Assembly (NCBI GenBank): GCA_029266425.1
Contig: JAQSWY010000002.1
Coordinates: forward strand, 62,001 to 126,000
From: Xanthobacteraceae bacterium
Lineage (GTDB): Bacteria; Pseudomonadota; Alphaproteobacteria; Rhizobiales; Xanthobacteraceae
Direction: 5' to 3'
Length of the DNA: 64,000 nucleotides
This document shows positions 63,735-64,000 of the stretch, in pieces. The stretch's first letter is position 1. Every line of letters begins with the position of its first letter. The position numbers were made by a program, and so were the translations under genes. The notes beneath the pieces were generated by a model, which was given only the letters and a program-made list of their open reading frames with translations, had not been told where the DNA came from and made no database searches.

Positions 63735-64000
63735 TCAAACAACCGGGTCGGTTTCGGCATAGGGATCCGGCACGCCGAGACCCGCCAGTATCGAGCGTTC
63801 GAGCGCTTCCATCGCCTCGGCGTCGCCCGTCTCCTCGTGGTCGTGGCCGAGGAGATGCAGCGTGCCATGCACGGCAAGATGGACCAGATGATCGGCGAGC
63901 GGCTTGCCTTCGCTTGCCGCCTCGCGCTCCATGGTCTGGTACGCGATGGCGATATCCCCGAGATGGGGGTCGCCGCCGGCGCGCGCCACCTGTGGAGACG
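63735..64000 (-). CDS. ybeY: Endoribonuclease YbeY, N-terminus beyond window
   Basis: C-terminal part (at least 88 residues) of the metal-dependent RNase that matures 16S rRNA and takes part in ribosome quality control. The diagnostic zinc motif [11 protein letters not shown] is present (H3xH5xH pattern), preceded by [15 protein letters not shown]. The reading frame runs unbroken through the window edge at 64000, so the start lies beyond it. It is 18 bases before the corC-like ATG on the same strand. Confidence 0.95.
   Translation of the reverse strand, partial: SPQVARAGGDPHLGDIAIAYQTMEREAASEGKPLADHLVHLAVHGTLHLLGHDHEETGDAEAMEALERSILAGLGVPDPYAETDPVV

Overview
The window is high-GC DNA densely packed with genes, coding for an alphaproteobacterium of the order Hyphomicrobiales (Rhizobiales). 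This is inferred from conserved neighbourhoods (rimP-nusA-ylxR-infB-rbfA-truB-rpsO-pnp; ybeY-corC-lnt-XRE-metK-trmB), from the protein families (DUF3422, DUF2339, a paired M16 peptidase operon, a long IF2 N-terminus) and from several intergenic palindromic repeat families of the kind common in that order. A Xanthobacteraceae-like genus is plausible but cannot be fixed from sequence alone. Nearly all of it is chromosomal core. I see no rRNA, tRNA, CRISPR array, transposase or prophage.

Layout. 1-4.7 kb: S49 peptidase (cut by the window edge), an N6-adenine-type methyltransferase with a DUF2007 protein, divergent long-chain polyprenyl diphosphate synthase, a secreted NTF2-like protein, and ispE-ynfA. 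4.75-15.7 kb (+): the translation/RNA operon rimP-nusA-ylxR-infB, then rbfA-truB, rpsO and pnp; its leader has a strong promoter followed by an intrinsic terminator, an attenuator layout. 15.9-21.1 kb (-): L-asparaginase and the glycolate oxidase genes glcD-glcE-glcF. 21.2-24.7 kb (-): a small secreted Gly/His-rich protein, an ECF sigma factor, a membrane anti-sigma factor and a subtilisin-like protease in one run. 24.9-33 kb: envelope proteins, including a lipoprotein, DUF3422, an alpha/beta hydrolase, the M16 peptidase pair and lspA. 33.4-48.6 kb: ileS, ribF, a HAD phosphatase, ohr, polA, an acyltransferase, truA, a dihydroorotase-like gene, and a tight ygfZ-tag-HD hydrolase operon followed by a PTP-like phosphatase. 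48.8-57.8 kb: cytochrome c, an MFS carrier, DoxX, DUF2339, a TPR protein and a yqjE/yqjD-like pair. 57.8-64 kb (-): ybeY-corC-lnt-XRE-metK-trmB.

The most unusual material lies between and at the ends of genes. At least five repeat families (called F1-F5 here) recur. F1 has seven copies whose hairpin tips covary. F3 copies supply the UAG stop codon of three unrelated genes, an F1 half-copy supplies the UGA of truA, and an F5 copy sits in frame inside glcE and adds about 42 residues. The second point of interest is the sigma/anti-sigma/subtilase cluster: the periplasmic domain of the anti-sigma factor appears to share an inhibitor-I9-like pattern with the N-terminal domain of the neighbouring protease, which suggests a regulatory circuit.
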